Shown: positions 10,523-23,027 of the stretch, one piece after another
Layout of the letters: each line of letters opens with the position of its first letter
Position numbering within the stretch: position 1 is the first letter of the stretch
Assembly: GCA_024699855.1 (NCBI GenBank)
Contig: JAMPIQ010000001.1
Location: 9,610,001 to 9,674,000 of the forward strand
From: Aphelenchoides besseyi
Taxonomy: Eukaryota; Nematoda; Chromadorea; Rhabditida; Aphelenchoididae
Direction: 5' to 3'
Length of the DNA: 64,000 bases
Made by a program: the position numbers and the translations under genes
The notes under the pieces: generated by a model
What the model was told of the DNA's origin: nothing
The model's database searches: none
Seen by the model: the letters and a program-made list of their open reading frames with translations, nothing else

Positions 10523-12812
10523 ATGCGATTTCAAATTGTTAACGGAACATTGACCTTGGAACCGGCTGGTGAGTGACTGGGATCTGATCGTTCATAGCAT
10601 TAATTTAGGAACATTTACTCTCAAAAAAATATTTATTATTGTTTGGAGTTTTTGTGTTTTCCTTATCGCACTTTGCTATCGCTGCATTTACCGCCGTTTG
10701 AGATTAATTTGGTACATCAACAAAATCCCCGGTCCATTGGCAGTTCCGATTTTGGGGACCACATGGCAGTTTGAGTGGAAAATCAACCGTAAGTTAAGCA
10801 TTTTACTGCTCAGTTGATAGTCGTTTTTAGGTTTGACTACGCAGTTTACACGATGGTACATTTATTACAAAAAAAGAAACGCAGATTTTATTCGAATTTG
10901 GCTGGGACCCTTTCCGATTGTGGCTGCTTTTTCAGCTGATGGACTTAAAGTAAGCAATGAGTTTGTACGATCTTCTATCTTGTGTTTTTAGGCCATACTT
11001 GAGAGTCAAGAAGTGATTACGAAAGGAGATCAATACTCGATTGTTAAACGATGGTTGGGAACTGGACTGTTGATTAGGTCGGTTGGTTCGGTCTCTTTGA
11101 TCATTTTGCTTTGCAGTGATGGTCGAAAGTGGAGGAGCAGACGAAAACTTTTAACTCCCGCTTTTCACTTCAACATCCTACAAAAATTTCAAACTATTCA
11201 CGACGAAGAAGCAAAGGTTATCGTAATCAGCAGTTTGACTCAAAATGATTGTTTTCAGATTTTTGTTCAACAGGTTCGCAAATTTGCAGATACAAACAAG
11301 ACGTTTGATGCGTATCCATTTCTGAAACGATGTGCTTTGGACATCATCTGCTGTAAGTAATAATAATTAGCTCATTTTAAACTCCAATCAGCGACATCGA
11401 TGGGCGTCAAGGTAAACGCTCAAACCGAGCACATGCATCCGTACGTTGAAGCTGTACGACATTTGAATAAGCTGTCATTTGCGTTTGTTCGAATGCCATG
11501 GCTTTGGATCAAACCGATTTGGTACGCCTTGGGTTATGGATTTGATTACGAAGAGTCACTGAAGTTGGTTACTGATTTCACACGAAGTGTAAAACTAAAA
11601 GCGATTGATTCAAGCTAAATCGTTTCTTAGGTGATTGCTGATCGTCGACAGAGTCTTAAAGATAAACAAATGACGATGCTTACTGACTCGGTTGATAACA
11701 AAGAAAGTCTAGGAACCCTAGCTGAAGAAAAGCAACGTGAACCGTGTGCTTTTTTGGACATTCTTTTGGCTGCACAACAACAAGAAGACAACGACAGTAT
11801 TTTGACTGATGAAGATATTCGAGAAGAAGTGAGTTGAGTTCAATCAAACATATTAATTTATTGGATTTAGGTTGATACATTTATGTTTGAGGTAATGGAG
11901 CTTTGCTCTTATAGTAATTAAATGATTAAGGGCACGGACACCACCTCGTCCGCAATGTCGTGGGCAATTTGGTGTTTGACGCATCACAAAGAGTGTCAAG
12001 AGAAAGTGATCGAAGAAGTCGATCGAGTTTTTGGTACGAACGAAAAATTTGCTTTAAAATTTTGTTTTTTAGGAGATTCTGATCGTTCTTGTACGGTCGA
12101 GGATTTAAAAGAGTTGCGATATTTAGAGCAGTGTATAAAAGTAACTTCAACGTTGGTTCTCTTTCAACCTTAAAGCTTAGGAAGCACTTCGACTTTACCC
12201 GCCGGTTCCTTTCTTTACACGAAAAGTTAAACGAGACTTCAAATGCCGTAAGTTTATTTCTGTAACTGAACAATGTTGCAGAATCTTTGTAGTTGAATAC
12301 ACGATCCCAAGTGGCACAACCCTTTTGATAGCACCGAGTATCGTTCACTTGGACAAATCGGTTAGCTTTTATTAGACTTATTCTTTTAATGTTTAGCTGC
12401 AGCACTATCTCAATGCCAATGATTTCAATCCGGAAAATTTTACTCGCGAAGCTGCAGCTAAACGGCATCCATTTGCTTACATTCCATTTTCAGCAGGTCC
12501 ACGGTTAGCTTTCCTTTTGGATTAAACAATATAACATGGAAATGTTTAGAAACTGTATTGGACAGAAATTTGGTAATGATCACAACATCAGTTATTTTTT
12601 AAACTTGGTGCTAGAAACCCACTAAACACTTTGTTTCAGCTCTAATGGAAGAGAAAACCGTGTTGGCGTGGTTCTTTCGTTACTATCGTTGTAGTGCTCG
12701 ACTCGCATTTAATTCGAACACTCCATGCTTTGAAATCATCAACAAACCGTATCGTGGAGTTCCGATTTGCATTGAACAACGACGACCGTTGCCATTCACA
12801 GCCAACCAATAA
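10523..12812 (+). CDS. cytochrome P450, CYP4-like
   Basis: A multi-exon gene with ATG at 10523; the first exons are 10523-10568, 10609-10788, 10831-10949, 10992-11077, 11117-11216, 11259-11352, 11392-11588, 11631-11828 and 11871-11891, and it ends in TAA at 12810-12812. Landmarks in order: an N-terminal membrane anchor ([18 protein letters not shown]), the hinge [12 protein letters not shown], the C-helix [18 protein letters not shown], the I-helix [12 protein letters not shown], the K-helix [10 protein letters not shown] with ExxR, the meander FNPENF, and the heme loop [14 protein letters not shown] with the axial Cys. These fit an ER-bound, NADPH-P450-reductase-dependent monooxygenase; CYP4 enzymes often hydroxylate fatty acids or related lipids, but the substrate is not deducible here. 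A 21-nt exon (11871-11891) encodes VDTFMFE, half of the I-helix motif. Confidence 0.92.
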
Positions 12813-13030
12813 GTTTGTATTCTAAGCTCAATGAACGCAACGTTTCTCGATTGCTCTTTTATTTAACGTTTCACTTAGAGAACGAAATTAATAGCAGAAA
12901 GACAATAAAGCAAATAATTTAAATGTGGAAGAGCGCAAAGAGATCAAGATTATGCGACTGAGATTAAGAAACAACAAATAGAACTGTTACTAACATTGAA
13001 AGCAAATAAAACTGATGTAGCGAAGAGCGA

Positions 13031-13661
13031 TCATTTCTGAATCTTCACTTCCGGTTCTGCATTTGTGTTTGTGGACGAGGGCTGAGAACTCGTGAGTTCT
13101 GCGTTGTGCATTCTGCGTGAGCGATCAACAACCACAATGCCAAAGTAGAAGTGAACTGTCGCGAAGATCGTCACAACGAGCCAATAGGCAAAGACCATTA
13201 GTTTGGTCGCTCCAATTTCCTGGAGATGGTCGTCACCTCGAATTGCTCCGGCGGTCAAGAAAGCAAAACTGAAGATTGAACATGTGGTCAAGAAAACAAC
13301 GTAGAATCCCTGAAACTGCAAGCTCGAAAAGCCTCAGACTGCTGACTCACTTGAAAGAACACGAATGGCCAGTAGAGTTGTGGTTTGGCAGATCGGTTTG
13401 CGTAGATCAAAACGATCGTGGCGGCAATCGACGCGACGATGAAATTGGCGAGCATGATCGTGGACCACGAAAGCCGCTCCTCGTTCACGATCATCCACAC
13501 AATTCGAAAGAGTTTGCTGAGATCAACAAACACACACAACAAACCAAAGATGAGAGTCACAATCTGAAATACGATCAAACAGAAGTTGAGATCAGCAGAC
13601 TTACGTGAACTGAAATTCCACACAAAAGCGATTCGTCATTGTGAAATCGTTTACTTACCAT
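13031..13661 (-). CDS. four-transmembrane protein, copy A
   Basis: Three exons (13605-13661, 13351-13563, 13031-13309) sum to 549 nt, 182 aa, with ATG at 13661. Hydrophobic segments: IVTLIFGLLCVFV, STIMLANFIVASIAATIVLIY, GFYVVFLTTCSIFSFAFLTA and LMVFAYWLVVTIFATVHFYF, with short loops, a polar tail and a Ser/Thr-rich C-terminus. This layout matches small nematode tetraspan proteins of unknown function. The first exon lacks the longer N-terminal segment seen in copy B (42152-42787), so copy A may start in an additional upstream exon. About 200 bp around exon 2 are virtually identical to copy B. Confidence 0.7.
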
Positions 13662-13726
13662 CGCTATTTGGATCTCAAAATTTTCTCACAGAACGCTAAA
13701 ATACAGAAAGTTCAAGTTACATTGAA

Positions 13727-15025
13727 ATGAGGAACAAATGTAGAAACGAACAGTTGTCACGATCATTACAAACAAACGAGTGGGTGGTGATGTTTAGCAG
13801 AAATTTGAATAAGAAATCGCAAGTTTGCGTTCATGTTTCCATCTCAACCTTTCAGTCGATTTCCTTCGGACAGCAATTCAGGATGAAAAAAAGCGATCAG
13901 GTTGAGAGCTGTCAATTCGACGGTGATGAGAATACCTTTCAGACGCCCGAATTGGCCACCATCGTTGATGCATCGCCCGTTTCCTTGACAATCCAAGAAG
14001 CTATTCCCCGTCTTATACGATCAATGAAACGTTTTGATTTCCTAATGGCGCTTCACAACAAGCAACGCGATGCTGAACTCCAACTCGTCAACGACGCCAT
14101 TACTGCTCTCAATGGAGAACAACCATCGACGAATAGAATGAAACGCCAAGACTCGCATAGCAATCACGATCTTTTTACTCCGAACGGTGAATCCAACGCA
14201 ACAAACAATAAGCACAAACCGTTTAGGTTTGAACATTCAGTCGAAGCTCTCTCCAATCCCACAAAAGCCTTCGCAAACTCAAAAACAATTTGGATCTCTA
14301 GGCGGAACCGTCCATTTTGATCTCAACACGATCGAACCAAAAGTCTTCAATTTCACGTTTTTTGATGAGAAAAAAAGCGAACCAAAATCGTCTGAAGCGT
14401 CCAAATCGTTAGCAGCCGTCTACTTTCTACCACCAACCGTTCAAATCGTTTCGTTAGATCTGCTCAGCGAAAATCATGAGAACTCGGAGATTCGAAAAGC
14501 GAAAATGGAGTTTCAAGACTCGAAACCAATCAAATTCACTGCTCCATCGGTCAACAAGATCGGATCGTTTCGTGCTGATTCTTCGTCAACCAACTATCCT
14601 CCGAAATGCGCACCCAAATTGTGCACGCTTGAAATCACAACATCATCGCAAGGAACTCAAAAGGAGGAATACGAAAACCAGCACACGGACAATACACAAC
14701 AAGAAACTAACGGTTCTTCGGTAAGCAAAGTTAACTTATTGCTAATGAGTACGTTCAGTCATTGGAAAATGTTGACATCGACGTGGAGCCAACAAAATGC
14801 AATGTCGCTCAACTCGTGGGTTCGCCTTTCAGTCCCCAATCGGCAACTGAAGTGAGTATCGAATTCGAAGCCAAACAAGTCTTTCAGACAACGGAACAGT
14901 ATCGCGCTCAACAGTATAAAGACTTCGACGACTTAACGACCAAAGATCTGCCGTCGATTGTTCGCGATCTCGAGTGCTCAGTGCGTTCTTATCGCGGATT
15001 TCGATCTCCCTATCCAAAGAAATAA
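13727..15025 (+). CDS. hypothetical polar protein
   Basis: An open frame from about 13727 reads into LTIQEAIPRLIRSMKRFDFLM, then continues after a probable 40-nt intron (donor GTGAATCC after TPNG, acceptor CCGTTTAG) into a long Ser/Thr/Pro-rich region. It passes a clear 42-nt-class intron (GTAAGC...CAG, about 14720-14758) and ends at TAA 15025 with SYRGFRSPYPKK. The true start is unclear: ATG 13727 and an internal ATG (MKKSDQ, about 13883) are both possible. The protein is mostly low-complexity, without membrane segments. No family is recognised. It runs head-to-head with the four-TM gene. Confidence 0.5.
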
Positions 15026-15340
15026 ACTCTCGGCCGTCGACTTTGTTTGATTGAGAAGAAAGAGCGTTGTGCTGAAAAGGAAAGTCGATTGACACGTGGA
15101 AAAAGACTTTGTTGGGCCGGCTCTCCTTCGTCTTTAAGCCAAAACAAAGTGCTCTGTGAGTGTGTCGATCGATTTGCGAACCAAATCGACGTTGTTTTCT
15201 TATGCGACCTCCCGCTAAATTTCGTCCACACTTCGAAACCCAGAGGTTTGAGATGTTCAAATGACCTTTATTTTCAATTTCCCTGGAAATCGGGCGGACA
15301 GAATACGAAACGACAGAAAGTTAATTTACACGTCGGAAGA

Positions 15341-16903
15341 TTACGCCAAATGGCGAAACATCAAACAGAAAACTGTGATCCCAATCAAAATCACAGACGT
15401 TTTGGTGTTCGATTGAGAGTGCGAGAAACAGTTGAACTTCTTGGGATCGAAGTTTTCGCCGGCGGCCACTCGCTCTCGATTGTAACGAACGTGCGGAGCG
15501 TCGTTGTAAAGGCGAGGATACAGTCTTGAGGTTCCGCGATTCAAATGTGTTCGATTGTGCATGTACTCGTGGAAACAAGCGATTGCACCGAAATCTTTGT
15601 CCGGTCGAAATTTGTTGGCAAACAACTGAGGAACATAAATTATTTCGGCCAAATGCTCCATTCCGAGGATACAAACAGCATCGGCCCAAATTCCTGAAGC
15701 ACAATACGATCCGTTGACTATCGAGTATCTAAATCAGCTTGTTTTATGGTCAAGTTTGAGTAAACAAAACCGTGAGATGAAATAATCCGGAGGCTTTTGA
15801 GTCAGACATCGTTGAGTAAATTCACCCGGCATACCGACCAATTCGTTTGTGTCCAAAGTGCCCATCAGAATTTCATCAGCATTCGGATAAGATTCTTCGA
15901 TAGTATTCAACAGAGTGCTCACGTCCAATTCTTTAACAATATAGTCCACTGCTTCTCTTGATAGCGCTACAGTACTGAACGCACGAGCAAGAGCCAAACG
16001 AGAACTCAAACCCGAAAGTTTTGAACGGTTTCTGGTTTCTACAATACGACTAATCATTAGCATTAGCAGAAACATATTACCGTTCTTAAACAAACGTAAT
16101 TTCTCCAAACTCAAGTTTTCATTCAGCTCCAAATGACCATCAGGAGCGAAAGTAAGAAGCATATCGTTGGATCCGTTTAGCCATTTGAATATTTGTATCA
16201 ACTCTTGATTGGTTTTCAATGAAACATCATGATTCTGAAAAAGCATATCATCTTTGCTCACATTTTCTTATACCTCGGTGATAACAAGATATTTCCAATT
16301 GTATTTCGGTTGCGACAACAGTGTCATGCACTCGTGATTTGATTGGCTTACGTTTCTTCCCGCACTGTCCATTGCAAATTGATGCTTCGTTAACAGAATA
16401 TTTGGCATACACGCAGCAAGAGCCTTCATTCGGGCACTAAAGGTTGGGCTTACGTTTGCATCCAATGCAAAACAATAAAAGTTTTGTGGAGCATAATTTG
16501 ATGCAAGTTCCATTTCAATCATCCGGTAGTCCTTAAAACAAACAAAAGCTTTAATCTCATGACTAATTGCACGCACTTTGTAGACTGTTCGAGCGATTGC
16601 TATCGGAAACTCACGTTCTTCGGGATACAAATCGCCGCGCTGGAAATATGTTCGAGCAAAAAGTGATCGACAATCCATTCGAAATGAATCCCAATTCTCA
16701 GTGTCCGGATATGTTATTCGATTTCGACGATATTCGGCCAAATCCGAGTTCCTGTTGTTGCCTGATACCTCTGTTCCAGTGATGATCGTTTGTTCGAAAA
16801 ATCTGGCACAGTCAAGATCAGCAGTTTCTGCCGGATGCACAAATTTTGGAGGATCAAGAGCATAGGTCGATGTAAAAAGGAATAAGCAGAATGGAACAAT
16901 CAT
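15341..16903 (-). CDS. core-2/I-branching N-acetylglucosaminyltransferase family protein
   Basis: Three exons (16274-16903, 15771-16234, 15341-15728) sum to 1482 nt, 493 aa. The start is ATG 16903, giving a hydrophobic leader MIVPFCLFLFTSTYA. The core-2/I-branching (GT14) signature is clear: REFPIAIARTVYK, QNFYCFALDANVSPTF, ALAACMPNI, WKYLVITE followed by NHDVSLKTNQELIQI, and PGEFTQRC. These Golgi enzymes add beta-1,6-GlcNAc to glycans; donor and acceptor here are unproven. The second part contains DKDFGAIACFHEY. Unusually, the protein ends in a second hydrophobic segment (VILIGITVFCLMF), while typical members have only an N-terminal anchor. Introns are short (about 40 nt). Confidence 0.8.
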
Positions 16904-16929
16904 TATGACTATGCCCTTAAACTCCACAT

Positions 16930-17897
16930 GTTAAATGATATGTCGATGTTTTCTCAAAAAAACGCGACAACTAAAAGCAAGGTTCCCGTTCCAATGCATT
17001 ACCTTTACGTTCTTAACTGACGTGTTTTCCGCCCTTTCGCTACATAACATCTACATTTGGGTATATTGAATGAAAAGCAATGAAGTTATTAGCGACATCG
17101 GCGAGGTTTTCAATCAAAAGCTTCGGAAACACATGATCAAAGCTTTGAAAGCGATTAAACACTAACGTCTGTTTCGTCCGAGAATGTTTGATTAAAAGCT
17201 GTGGATTAAGAGGTAAACTACGAGCAAGAAATAATAGCAGGAGCTACCTAAGCATTGCTGATGAAACGAAAGGTAAACAAACGAAATTTGATCCAATGTA
17301 TCGTCTGTATCGCCAATTTCGTATTAAAACAACACGTATACTATCGAATATGAAGACTATTGGTCTGTTAATAACGTCGGGATTAAGTCGATGCCGACTT
17401 TAAACTTCGATTCCAAACTTCCACTCACTTGTTTGCTCAAACTCTTGAGATCGAAGATTTCGATTACGTAAAGAAATCCATCGGTTAATCCGAATTGTTT
17501 GCTTCTACGCATTCTCGTTGTTGCGGAAATCGAGTGTTTAATTAAACGTTGTTTTCAATTTATTCTTACGCAGATAAATGCGGAGATCGGAGCTTAGAAA
17601 CAATGAGAACTGTGTGTCCAGTCGACTGAACGCTACGATTTGTTGTACTGAACGATTGGGCAAAATTGCGACAAGATTGAAACGAAAATTTGAGGAACAA
17701 GCCGGGATATTGAATGAGAAGGACGGAGCGTGGATCAGAAACCGATTTCGTTGTTGATTGGCCTTAAAAGTGAAAACAAGTCAGAAGTGAATTTTAAAGA
17801 TGAGCTTAAAACAAAGAGGTTAACAACGAGAATAAAGCTATTTAGTTGATTTACGAAAAGATCAACGCAATCAATGAGGATTCAAATGTACATTCAT
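16930..17897. other. about 1 kb without a recognised gene
   Basis: Contains only short frames without codon-like structure or homology that I can see. Likely upstream and downstream flanks of the two neighbouring minus-strand genes. Confidence 0.45.
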
Positions 17898-18630
17898 CTA
17901 AAGAGTTTGATTCTGTGGTGGCGAAGAAATATGTTTTGAGCTTTTGCCCAAACAACCAACATACTCCTCAGCGGTTATAGAATCAAACCATCGCTTTACT
18001 TCGTGCAAGTCCGCAAACGGTCCGTGATAGGTGTCCAGTCGATTAGCTATCCAACGGATTCCAAAGCACGGCGATTGAACTGAGGAATTAGTGGGCATTT
18101 CGGATCTCTTCTCATCAACTATTGAACCACACGTATGACGAAATGAGAAAGCAGCGTGAGGCATAACGGCCAGAGTAAGATAATCACAGCGGAGTGGCTG
18201 CAATGTCGAAATACTCAACGGACCGCATTGTGAGTTGTGTTCAATGATCGCCAGATTTGCGACAGTTCGTATTGCCGTTGGTAGTGAGTCCTAAAAAGCA
18301 ATATGAAAAGAGACAATTAATTAATGTACCCATGTGAGCTCGAGTATTCCGTTTCTTTCAATTATCGGCGGTGAATGGAATTCTTCCTGATCGCAGGGTC
18401 GCCGAAGAAGATTTTCGATTATCACATAGACAGCCATGGTTATGACTCCAATCAAAAGAATCAATTGTCCAAATATCCTAAAGTACACGGTTGCTCAAAT
18501 CTTACGAGTAAACCAATCACTTGATTATTTCTTTGGCCGTTAAACCGCGTCGATTTGAACCGAACCTCCGATTTTCGTCATTTAGCGATGAGATTTCCGC
18601 ATCTGGCGGATGATTACGTCGAATGGCCAT
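17898..18630 (-). CDS. single-pass membrane protein with Cys-containing ectodomain
   Basis: Three exons (18521-18630, 18330-18477, 17898-18290) sum to 651 nt, 216 aa, ATG at 18630. A short polar N-terminus (MAIRRNHPPDAE...) precedes one hydrophobic helix (IFGQLILLIGVITMAVYVII, about residues 37-56), giving a type II layout. The rest is an ectodomain of about 155 residues with several cysteines (RPCDQEEF, NSQCGP, LRCDYL, HTCGS, SPCFGIRW, VGCLG), suggesting disulfides and extracellular exposure. I do not recognise the family. Splice sites are standard. Confidence 0.65.
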
Positions 18631-19935
18631 TGGAAAGTCAGAGGCGTCTGATCATTACGACAAAATTACGTTACCATTGACCAGTGGCTAGAAATTCAAG
18701 TCATGAGAATCACAAACTGTTTGCAAAAACCGGCGTATACTCACGACTAAACTAATTGATACCGAATCTAAATTCGATTACACACGTGTGGTTAAAGAGA
18801 ACACGAGTTTACGTGACTTGAGAGAAAACTGAGCACAATAAATAGCTAATTAGAGCAAACGAAACTCGACCATGGCAGTAAACAACCGAACATGTGCGTA
18901 CCGTTAGCAGATGCAACAATCATGTTTAAAGGTGAATTTGAATGTGCGTTAATAGCTTCCATTTACTCGAGTAGAGTGACGATTAAACTCACGTCTTGTG
19001 GTAACCAACCTTATGGACACAATGAAAGCAGTTAGACGATGGAGGCCAATTTTTGTTCCGTTTTTAATTACTGGTTTCCGATTAGTCCGACGCCAAGATT
19101 TGGCTCCATTCGAACAAACGGTCAGAAAAACAAAGGAAACTGCAGCAGCGAAATTGACACGCAAAACGAAATGCAGAAAAAACACAGGAGTGAGATTGTT
19201 TTCTAAATTTCGCTACCGAATCGTGAGTTTTCAGCGGCGACCTTCTCGTTGCAATTCACGCTCCACTCGATCGGAAGTTGCGCATAATCGGAGACTCAAA
19301 ATCGTGTGTGCGCGAACCAAGAGGAGCCACGTGTAATGAAACAGTTCAGATGTTCCTTGAAATGCATTGGATTGGAGGACGATTAACGAGAAACAACGAA
19401 ATTTAAGCTCATGGGCAGTTGACTTTGAAACCGAAAAACCTTTGGAGCGACGGCAGAAATTTGGCCTCAAAACCGAGTTCCAGGCGCCAAAACTGCGCAA
19501 TTCCCAGCTGAATAAAACGCCATTCAGAAAGTTGCCGAAGTTCGAAATACGTGGGTCGTTTTGCAAAATTTGCCCCTGGCAACCAGGCGCTTATTGAAAC
19601 GAACTCATGAGCGAATTGCTGCCGTTGACCGCGCCGCTGGCAACCTCCGCCCAGAAATCTTTTTTTCGCTTCATTGTGTTTCGGCTCTTGAATGTGCGTC
19701 CTTCCGCTGCTTCATGGGACCAAAAACAAGTCACTTGGCCATCTTTCTCGTCCTCAACGCCGTCGGCCATTTGAGACAAAAGAAGAGACAACAAATCCCG
19801 CCAAATTTTGATGTGGTGCGCCATGAGAGTGCGCGGTCGACGAAGTTGATTCAGAATTCACGTCCAAAAGAAACGCATTCAAACTCTCCGTTTATTTGAT
19901 TTCACAGAAGTGACATGTAAGAATCGATTGGTCAC
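18631..19935. other. 1.3 kb intergenic region
   Basis: Open frames occur on both strands, but none shows splice structure or family features. Probably regulatory or repeat-derived sequence between the single-pass protein gene and the RS-rich gene. Confidence 0.4.
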
Positions 19936-20653
19936 TCACTTGTCCTCTTGAATTTCGTCGAAAGCCGGTTGACGCACAATAGTCACTTGTTGTTGATCCG
20001 GAGTGGCTCCAGGCAAAAGCGAAACTCGTTTCGGTGTTGGCTTCGGTTCTGTTTTTGGAATGGACTTGTCGCCCGACTGATTCGACGAAGTAGACTTTTC
20101 GGCACCACGAGATTGCGCTTGAACATTTGCCGACAGCTGAGCTGGAGGTTGTGCCGATGAATGAGCAGGTTGATTGTCCACACCGGCAGCTGGCAGCTCA
20201 ACCATTGCGTTAATATACGGCTTCTGAAACCGAAGTTATTTCCAAAGTTTTCTGTTTCTAACCTTATGCAATTGAAAGACCATGGCACTCTCGTAACGAT
20301 CGGGTTGATTTTGGACCGGCGGCGCAGGTTGAGTTCTCGGCGGAATGGATCCACGCGACAAACGCGACTTCTTGTCACGTTTCTTTTTGCGTCCATCGCG
20401 CGAAGTACGACGATGACGCGATCGACGATGGCGAGAACGAGAAGTGTTGGGCCGCGGCGATTTGGAGTGATGCGAATGTCTACGGCGCGAATGATTGCGT
20501 CTACGTGAATGACTGCGTCCACGTGAGTGACTGCGATTGCCACGAACACTCTGAAAAAAGACTGTTGGATTCAAACACACGTTAATCGATGTTCACTCGT
20601 GGTTTCGATGCCTGAACCTGACGATCCTCCGGTTTCTTCTTGTACAGACACAT
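19936..20653 (-). CDS. RS/RH-rich protein
   Basis: Three exons (20597-20653, 20263-20550, 19936-20223) sum to 633 nt, 210 aa. Residues about 20-90 are dense in Arg, Ser and His (SVRGNRSHSRGRSHSRRR, SRSRHRRSRHRRTSRDGRKK), like RS domains of splicing-associated proteins. The central part reads RYESAMVFQLHKKPYINAM, and the C-terminal third is Pro/Gln/Ser-rich and ends DEIQEDK. No RNA-recognition motif is present in the part I can assemble. A nuclear role in RNA processing is an inference from composition only. The ATG at 20653 is the first in frame; further 5' exons are possible. Confidence 0.6.
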
Positions 20654-21757
20654 GGCTGTCAATGTTCGCCAAGTGGCCAATTCAAGAGACGGCAGTTTTC
20701 GACGAAAATCGCCAACTGAAAGTGAACCGACGAACAATGAACTGGGGAGTCGAATTGAAGAATTTTGGGTCAAAATTCGCAAATTTTCCTTTCACTATGC
20801 AAATTCGACAACTAGTCTCCCTTCTGATAAGAAGGTTTTGTACAGTCGATGGTAAGGAAAAGTGGTTTTGTGCGGGAAGTGCTGAGGCATATTGAAATTG
20901 AGCGGGAAAGCCAATTTGTAGTACTGGGAATAACGTCGGAAACAAAAGAACAAGTGCGGGAATCAAACACGCCAACTTACCAACCACATTTATGTATTTT
21001 GACATCAAAAGTAGATCGGAAACACTGATGTCCGAAGCTTTGGACTTTTAAGAAGTAGCTGTGGATTCGTATGATTTGCTCGTGAAGAGTTTCTAAGTAC
21101 CGAGTTTTGGTGTTGTCGGCCACCCACACGTTTTCCTGTGCTCTTTTGTTTTTCTGTTAACGAAAAAACGTGAAGAGAATTCCGCGCGTCGTCCGTCTTT
21201 TGCTTTCGATCCTACTCGTGTGTCCACGACGCGTTTTGGGCCAAGAGAGTAAACGACACCACACGAAAACCCGCTCCAACGGCACACCACGATTTTCGTT
21301 GTGTGAGTTGAACGTCATTTCTCGGCTTTTTGTGTTCTTTAGTGCCAAAATTCTTGACTTCAGATTCACTGTGCTTGGACGCAATTCAACTCGACGGTGA
21401 GTTGAATTCGCATGGAAATGGCCTTCACTTTTAGCTGTGAATTAAACTTTTGCGTTTCGTTTCTGTTGAGATCGCCGAGTAACAAACACGTTTAGATTCT
21501 GGCATTTCAACGTGCCAACAAAAGCCTGCTAACAACTGAGATAACAAGCTTGTTATTATAATTTGTGAACGAATTTAAAGTCTACGGTCACTGCTTCGTC
21601 GTCTCAACGTTGTTTGGTTTGACTTCGCGCGGATTGGCTCTTTAAAATCCGGCCGCCTTTTTGACCATCTGCTAGACTCTTCTTTTTTCCGAATTACTTC
21701 CCGCCCATTTCACGTCTTACATCTCTCACCTTTGTTATGTTCGTTTAATTCGCAATA
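20654..21757. other. divergent intergenic region
   Basis: About 1.1 kb lie between the start of the RS-rich gene (minus) and the start of the next gene (plus). Presumed to hold both promoters. I see no distinct TATA box or repeat. Confidence 0.4.
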
Positions 21758-22880
21758 ATGAGTTTGGACACGACCGGCGGCCTCATCTCCGCTCCCTATC
21801 CACCGACGATTCACGAGGTGCTCGAGTCAGATACGGGTGTTGATCCACGACTATTGTCGCCGTCGAATCAGGTTTACGACTACAACCCCGAGGTAGTACA
21901 GAACTATCGCGATTATCCCGAGGGTTTCAATCTGAACGGAACGGTTTTTGGAATCGATCAACCTGCAACTAATTGGCCCGTCGGTCCCAAAGATCATCCG
22001 TGGTGGGTACCACTCTTGTGAGTTTGACTTTTTTATAACCAAGTGACTTGTTTTAGAATCATTGTCGGACTTCTAGTTATCATACTGATCGTTGTTGCAG
22101 TTGCAATTTACTGCGGTCTTCGTGGCACGTTCAGTGAACCGATGGTCGCGACTCCACGACGAAGAGTAAGCTTCTTCGGTAACTAAGTTTCTCCAAAAAG
22201 CTTTCTTTTGTGACGTCTTTCCGTTTCGCCAAAGTTAATTGGATTAAAAAGCCAACAGAAAAAGTGCTCTGTTTTTGTAGTCAAATTGGATTCCCCGTAG
22301 TCGTTAGAATTGTCGTCGAGAGTACGTAATCACTAAAATTTTCAGTTCGATATCGATGATCCGGAGCCTTCGGATCAAACTTCCGGACGTTTGGTTATGC
22401 GATCGGAAAGCAGACAAACCTGTGGATCGTCTCGTGGATTGAGTCTGGCTCATGAAGCACAAGAAATCACGGAAATGCAAACTCTCTTGGCGGTTCCCCT
22501 TCATGCTCCAGCCCCGACTCCAGCGCGATCGTCCTCCAATTTCGATATTCAAAGTCCCGCAACGCCTACAAGTCCGTTGAGTCCGACAAGTCCACGGCTT
22601 TTAGAAGTCGGTCAGTTTGCAAATGTTTCTGTTGGAGTAAACGACAAAAACCGGGATTCGATTACAACGACAAGTACAACGGCAACGAAGAGCACACAGC
22701 TCGTTCCCGATGATCCCGGTCACAGCTCGACAATAAGCTCGACTTCACGTTCTTCTTCGCTGAAACCACAGTACCGATCGACAGACACACAAACGGTGAG
22801 CAAACGAACCGAATTGGTTGAGAAGTCTACTATTTCAGGAAGAAGACGTAATAGACGAGATAACTGCTTGTAAATTCTGA
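21758..22880 (+). CDS. single-pass membrane protein with long Ser/Thr/Pro-rich tail
   Basis: Four exons (21758-22017, 22057-22165, 22346-22795, 22839-22880) sum to 861 nt, 286 aa. The N-terminal 85 residues lack a signal peptide and are Pro/Tyr-rich, ending WPVGPKDHPWWVPLL. One transmembrane helix follows (IIVGLLVIILIVVAVAIYCG), then basic residues (TPRRR) and a tail of about 170 residues with many Ser/Thr/Pro (SPATPTSPLSPTSPRLL). The short acidic end (EEDVIDEITACKF) is encoded by the last 42-nt exon. Orientation and function are unknown. Multiple SP/TP sites suggest a phosphorylated tail (inference). Confidence 0.7.
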
Positions 22881-23027
22881 AGACAACGAAAATCGCTCTC
22901 AGCAAATCAATAGGACATATGTTCAAAATATCAAAACTCCAAATTTCTTCATTCTTTCAATTTCTATACAAAAATAAAAATACTGTTTATTCTCATCTAA
23001 AACTATAACCTCCAATTCCCATTGATC

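Noticed and set aside
14829..15529. Opposite-strand ORFs overlapping the hypothetical gene and the transferase 3' end
   Set aside because: They are antisense shadows of real coding frames; the codon pattern belongs to the other strand.
21170..21400. Plus-strand ORF beginning with a signal-like MKRIPRVVRLLLSILLV
   Set aside because: No downstream exons, low-complexity Arg/Thr content, and it overlaps an intergenic region; the hydrophobic start is probably chance.
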